In this document: positions 61,905-64,000 of the stretch, one piece after another | Layout: the number at the start of each line of letters is the position of its first letter | How positions within the stretch are numbered: position 1 is the stretch's first letter | Assembly: GCA_029945425.1 (NCBI GenBank) | Contig: JAQSDV010000007.1 | Location: 62,001-126,000 of the forward strand | Length of the DNA stretch: 64,000 nucleotides | Reading direction: 5' to 3' | From: a bacterium | GTDB taxonomy: Bacteria; Pseudomonadota; Alphaproteobacteria; Micavibrionales; UBA2020 | Made by a program: the position numbers and the translations under genes | Notes under the pieces: model-generated | Databases searched by the model: none | What the model saw: the letters and a program-made list of their open reading frames with translations, nothing else | Told to the model about the DNA's origin: nothing

Positions 61905-63413
61905 ATGCTGTTCAATTCCGCCGCATTCCTGTTCGTATTCCTGCCCGTCGTGCTGGCGGGTTATTTCCTTGTGCTGCGTTACCTGGGCAAACTGCCGTCG
62001 CAATTGTGGCTGTTCGTGTCGTCGCTGTTTTTCTATGGCTGGTGGAATCCCGTTTACGTGACGCTGATCATCGCGTCGATGTTGTTCAATTTCTATCTAG
62101 GCCGCTATCTGCTGATGAAGCAGGACAAGAAATCCCTGATCGTCGGCATCGCCGCCAATCTGGCTGTGTTGGGATACTATAAATATACAGGGTTGCTGGT
62201 CGCGACCGCGAACCAGTTGAGCGGCGCGGATTTCATCATCCCCAACATCATTTTACCGCTGGGCATTTCGTTTTTTACCTTCCAGAAAATCGCATTTCTC
62301 GTCGATTGCCACCGCAAGCTGGCATCGCCGAACCAGAGCCTGATTAATTTCGGCCTTTTCATAACGTTTTTCCCGCAACTGATCGCGGGGCCGATCGTGC
62401 ATCACAAGGAAATGATGCCGCAATTTGCGAGGCCGCAGCCTTTCAGCGGCAGTAACTTCGCGGTCGGCCTGACGCTGCTGTCAATCGGGCTGTTCAAGAA
62501 AGTCATGATTGCCGATACCCTTGATGCATATGTGAACCCGCTGTTCAAGCTGGCGGAGACGCGGGAGCTGCATATCATCGAGGCGTGGACGGCGGCGCTT
62601 TGCTACACCTTCCAGATTTATTTCGATTTCTCTGGCTATTCGGACATGGCGCTCGGGATCGGCAAAATGTTCAATGTGCGGCTGCCGGTCAATTTCTTTT
62701 CTCCCTACAAATCGAAAAATATCATCGATTTCTGGCGGCGCTGGCACATGACGCTGTCGCGCTTTCTGCGCGATTACCTGTACATCCCCCTGGGCGGCAA
62801 TCGCAAGGGCAGCGCGCGCCGCTATGTGAATTTGCTGATCACGATGCTGCTGGGGGGCTTCTGGCATGGCGCGAACTGGACGTTCCTCATCTGGGGGGGG
62901 ATGCACGGCATTTTTCTCGGGATCAACCATTGGTGGCAAAAGGCGGGGCTGTTTAACATCCATCCCTATGCTGCGCGCGTGATGACGTTCCTCTGCGTGA
63001 TGGTGGCATGGGTATTCTTCCGCGCGAACGACATGCACACAGCGATTTCTGTCGTGAAATCATTGGGCGATATCACCAGCCTGCAGGGCCAAGGGCTGCA
63101 TGCCGCGCTACTTTCGCGCACCGCCGTGTTGCGCGCGACTTTCGAGGCGCCGGATGCAAATCTGGTCTGCCTCGTGATTCCGATCTGCTTCATCATCTGT
63201 TGGGCGCTGCCCAATACCATCGAAATCATGCGCAAAGGCCGCCCCTGCATCGGCAGTACGCGCGGCCTCGCGCTGTCGCAAAATATCGTCGGCCGCGCGC
63301 TGCTGTGGCGGCCCGCGCTGGCAACCGGCATCATCGGCGGCCTGATTTTAAGCATCTGCATCGCAAAGGTTATTTATGAGCCCAGCCAGGTCTTCCTCTA
63401 CTTCCAGTTCTGA
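61905..63413 (+). CDS. MBOAT-family O-acyltransferase
   Basis: A 502-residue polytopic membrane protein of the AlgI/DltB/PatA group, which moves acyl groups (often acetyl) across the inner membrane onto a cell-surface or periplasmic polymer. Signatures: LFFYGWWNPVYVTLII, LPLGISFFTFQKIAFLVD, QIYFDFSGYSDMALGIGKM, FWRRWHMTLSRFLRDYLYIPLGG and the catalytic His in LLGGFWHGANWTFL. The polymer is unknown; no alginate or teichoic-acid genes are in view. The 3' end overlaps the next gene by 38 bases. Confidence 0.93.
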   Translation: MLFNSAAFLFVFLPVVLAGYFLVLRYLGKLPSQLWLFVSSLFFYGWWNPVYVTLIIASMLFNFYLGRYLLMKQDKKSLIVGIAANLAVLGYYKYTGLLVATANQLSGADFIIPNIILPLGISFFTFQKIAFLVDCHRKLASPNQSLINFGLFITFFPQLIAGPIVHHKEMMPQFARPQPFSGSNFAVGLTLLSIGLFKKVMIADTLDAYVNPLFKLAETRELHIIEAWTAALCYTFQIYFDFSGYSDMALGIGKMFNVRLPVNFFSPYKSKNIIDFWRRWHMTLSRFLRDYLYIPLGGNRKGSARRYVNLLITMLLGGFWHGANWTFLIWGGMHGIFLGINHWWQKAGLFNIHPYAARVMTFLCVMVAWVFFRANDMHTAISVVKSLGDITSLQGQGLHAALLSRTAVLRATFEAPDANLVCLVIPICFIICWALPNTIEIMRKGRPCIGSTRGLALSQNIVGRALLWRPALATGIIGGLILSICIAKVIYEPSQVFLYFQF

Positions 63414-64000
63414 GCGTAAAAGCTTGCGGAAGTTTTATATCGGCCTGATCGTGCCGTTGCTGGTCTGCGCGCTTTATCTCGGCTTTGCGAGCGCCTTGCT
63501 GCTACGCTCCGGCGAATACCTGCCGCTCGATACCATCATCGAGAAACAGCAGAAAACGGGCGGTATTTATGGCTCCGCCGTACTGATGCGAGGGTTTTAT
63601 TACAAGCAGCGCCTGTATGACCTGCGCAAACCTGAGATCATTACGCTGGGGTCATCGCGCGTGCTGGGTTTCCGCCAGCAGGATTTCGCCAGGCCCTTCG
63701 TCAACATGGGCAGCCTGAGCGATCTGGAAGAAGTGATCGAGGTTGCGGAAACATCCTTTAAAACGCATGTACCGAAAATGGTGATCCTCGGCGTTGATTT
63801 CTGGTGGTTCCATCCGCAGGCAGAAAACCGCGCCATCAACCGCAGCCCCGCGGATAGCGGCATATCAGCAAACGATCTGTACCAGCCCCTCAACTGGCTG
63901 GTGACAGGCCGCGTGACGCCGTCGCAGGCATGGCACATCCTTGGCGGTACTTCCCCCGATATCGGCATCGCCGGGATCACGCAGCAGGACGGATTCGATG
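63376..64000 (+). CDS. SGNH-like membrane-anchored partner of the MBOAT protein, truncated by window end
   Basis: An open frame from the ATG at 63376 (AAAGG six bases before) runs without stop through the window end, 208 codons. A membrane helix lies at about 22-46 (YIGLIVPLLVCALYLGFASALLL), with the rest periplasmic. PEIITLGSSRVLGFR contains the GSSR form of SGNH block I, as in AlgJ/DltD-type proteins that work with MBOAT transferases. Later blocks lie outside the window or are not clear, so catalysis cannot be judged. It overlaps the MBOAT gene, so both are in one operon. Confidence 0.75.
   Translation, partial: MSPARSSSTSSSERKSLRKFYIGLIVPLLVCALYLGFASALLLRSGEYLPLDTIIEKQQKTGGIYGSAVLMRGFYYKQRLYDLRKPEIITLGSSRVLGFRQQDFARPFVNMGSLSDLEEVIEVAETSFKTHVPKMVILGVDFWWFHPQAENRAINRSPADSGISANDLYQPLNWLVTGRVTPSQAWHILGGTSPDIGIAGITQQDGFD

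Overview
The window is about 64 kb of dense, moderately GC-rich bacterial chromosome. Gene content points to an alphaproteobacterium: a 1,600-residue NAD-glutamate dehydrogenase, a CpdR-like receiver next to a zinc-ribbon protein and ftsEX, an lptM-lysA-TIGR02302 (DUF4175) operon, and a SigF/NrsF-type sigma and anti-sigma pair with a Caulobacter-like sigma-F promoter. I cannot place it to order. There are no rRNA or tRNA genes, insertion sequences, prophage genes or CRISPR arrays. The sequence looks like core chromosome with a few accessory islands.

Layout. 1-4.4 kb: the end of a DUF1287 gene, a pyruvate kinase without its C-terminal domain, and small unknown genes including a tandem paralogous pair. 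4.4-10.5 kb: a tight minus-strand operon of a TolC-like outer membrane lipoprotein, an HlyD-like adaptor, a GAF-like/HlyD fusion and an M50 metalloprotease/HlyD fusion, with no ATPase or RND pump. 10.7-14 kb: a Rieske oxygenase and two unknown genes. 14-19.6 kb: an SPFH/prohibitin protein divergent from an RND adaptor, RND pump and small membrane protein. 19.6-24.5 kb: NAD-glutamate dehydrogenase. 24.6-33 kb: unknown genes, AhpC-type peroxiredoxin, TerD, RluD, two hemerythrin-like proteins, an SDR oxidoreductase and a TlpA-like thioredoxin. 33-37.8 kb: lptM-lysA-TIGR02302 protein with a long Q/G-rich tract. 37.8-42.8 kb: ceramidase-like membrane protein, CpdR-like receiver and zinc-ribbon protein, divergent from ftsE-ftsX-DUF218-plsC. 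43-49.2 kb: unknown gene, glycerol catabolism (glpD-glpK), a histidine kinase and a leucine-dehydrogenase-type enzyme. 49.4-52.7 kb: SPOUT methyltransferase, an AT-rich Sel1-like gene and acetoacetyl-CoA synthetase. 52.8-56.6 kb: ECF sigma, NrsF anti-sigma and a bufferin locus (DUF2282 precursor, DoxX, DUF692, DUF2063). 56.6-64 kb: an intergenic region with a candidate small RNA, a TSUP permease, DUF3307, a cNMP-EAL protein convergent with a CHASE2 adenylate cyclase, and an MBOAT acyltransferase with a truncated SGNH-like partner.

How the parts may work together. The sigma factor probably drives the bufferin genes: GTAACC-N16-CGAA lies just upstream of the precursor gene. The adenylate cyclase and the cNMP-binding EAL phosphodiesterase could form a cAMP to c-di-GMP relay. 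TGC-rich palindromes lie near both amino-acid dehydrogenases and in the 56.6 kb gap; they resemble PhaR-type operators, and an acetoacetyl-CoA synthetase is also present. The strongest candidate for an undescribed system is the TolC/HlyD/GAF-HlyD/M50-HlyD operon with its adjacent paralogous pair. All functions are read from sequence motifs; no database search was possible.
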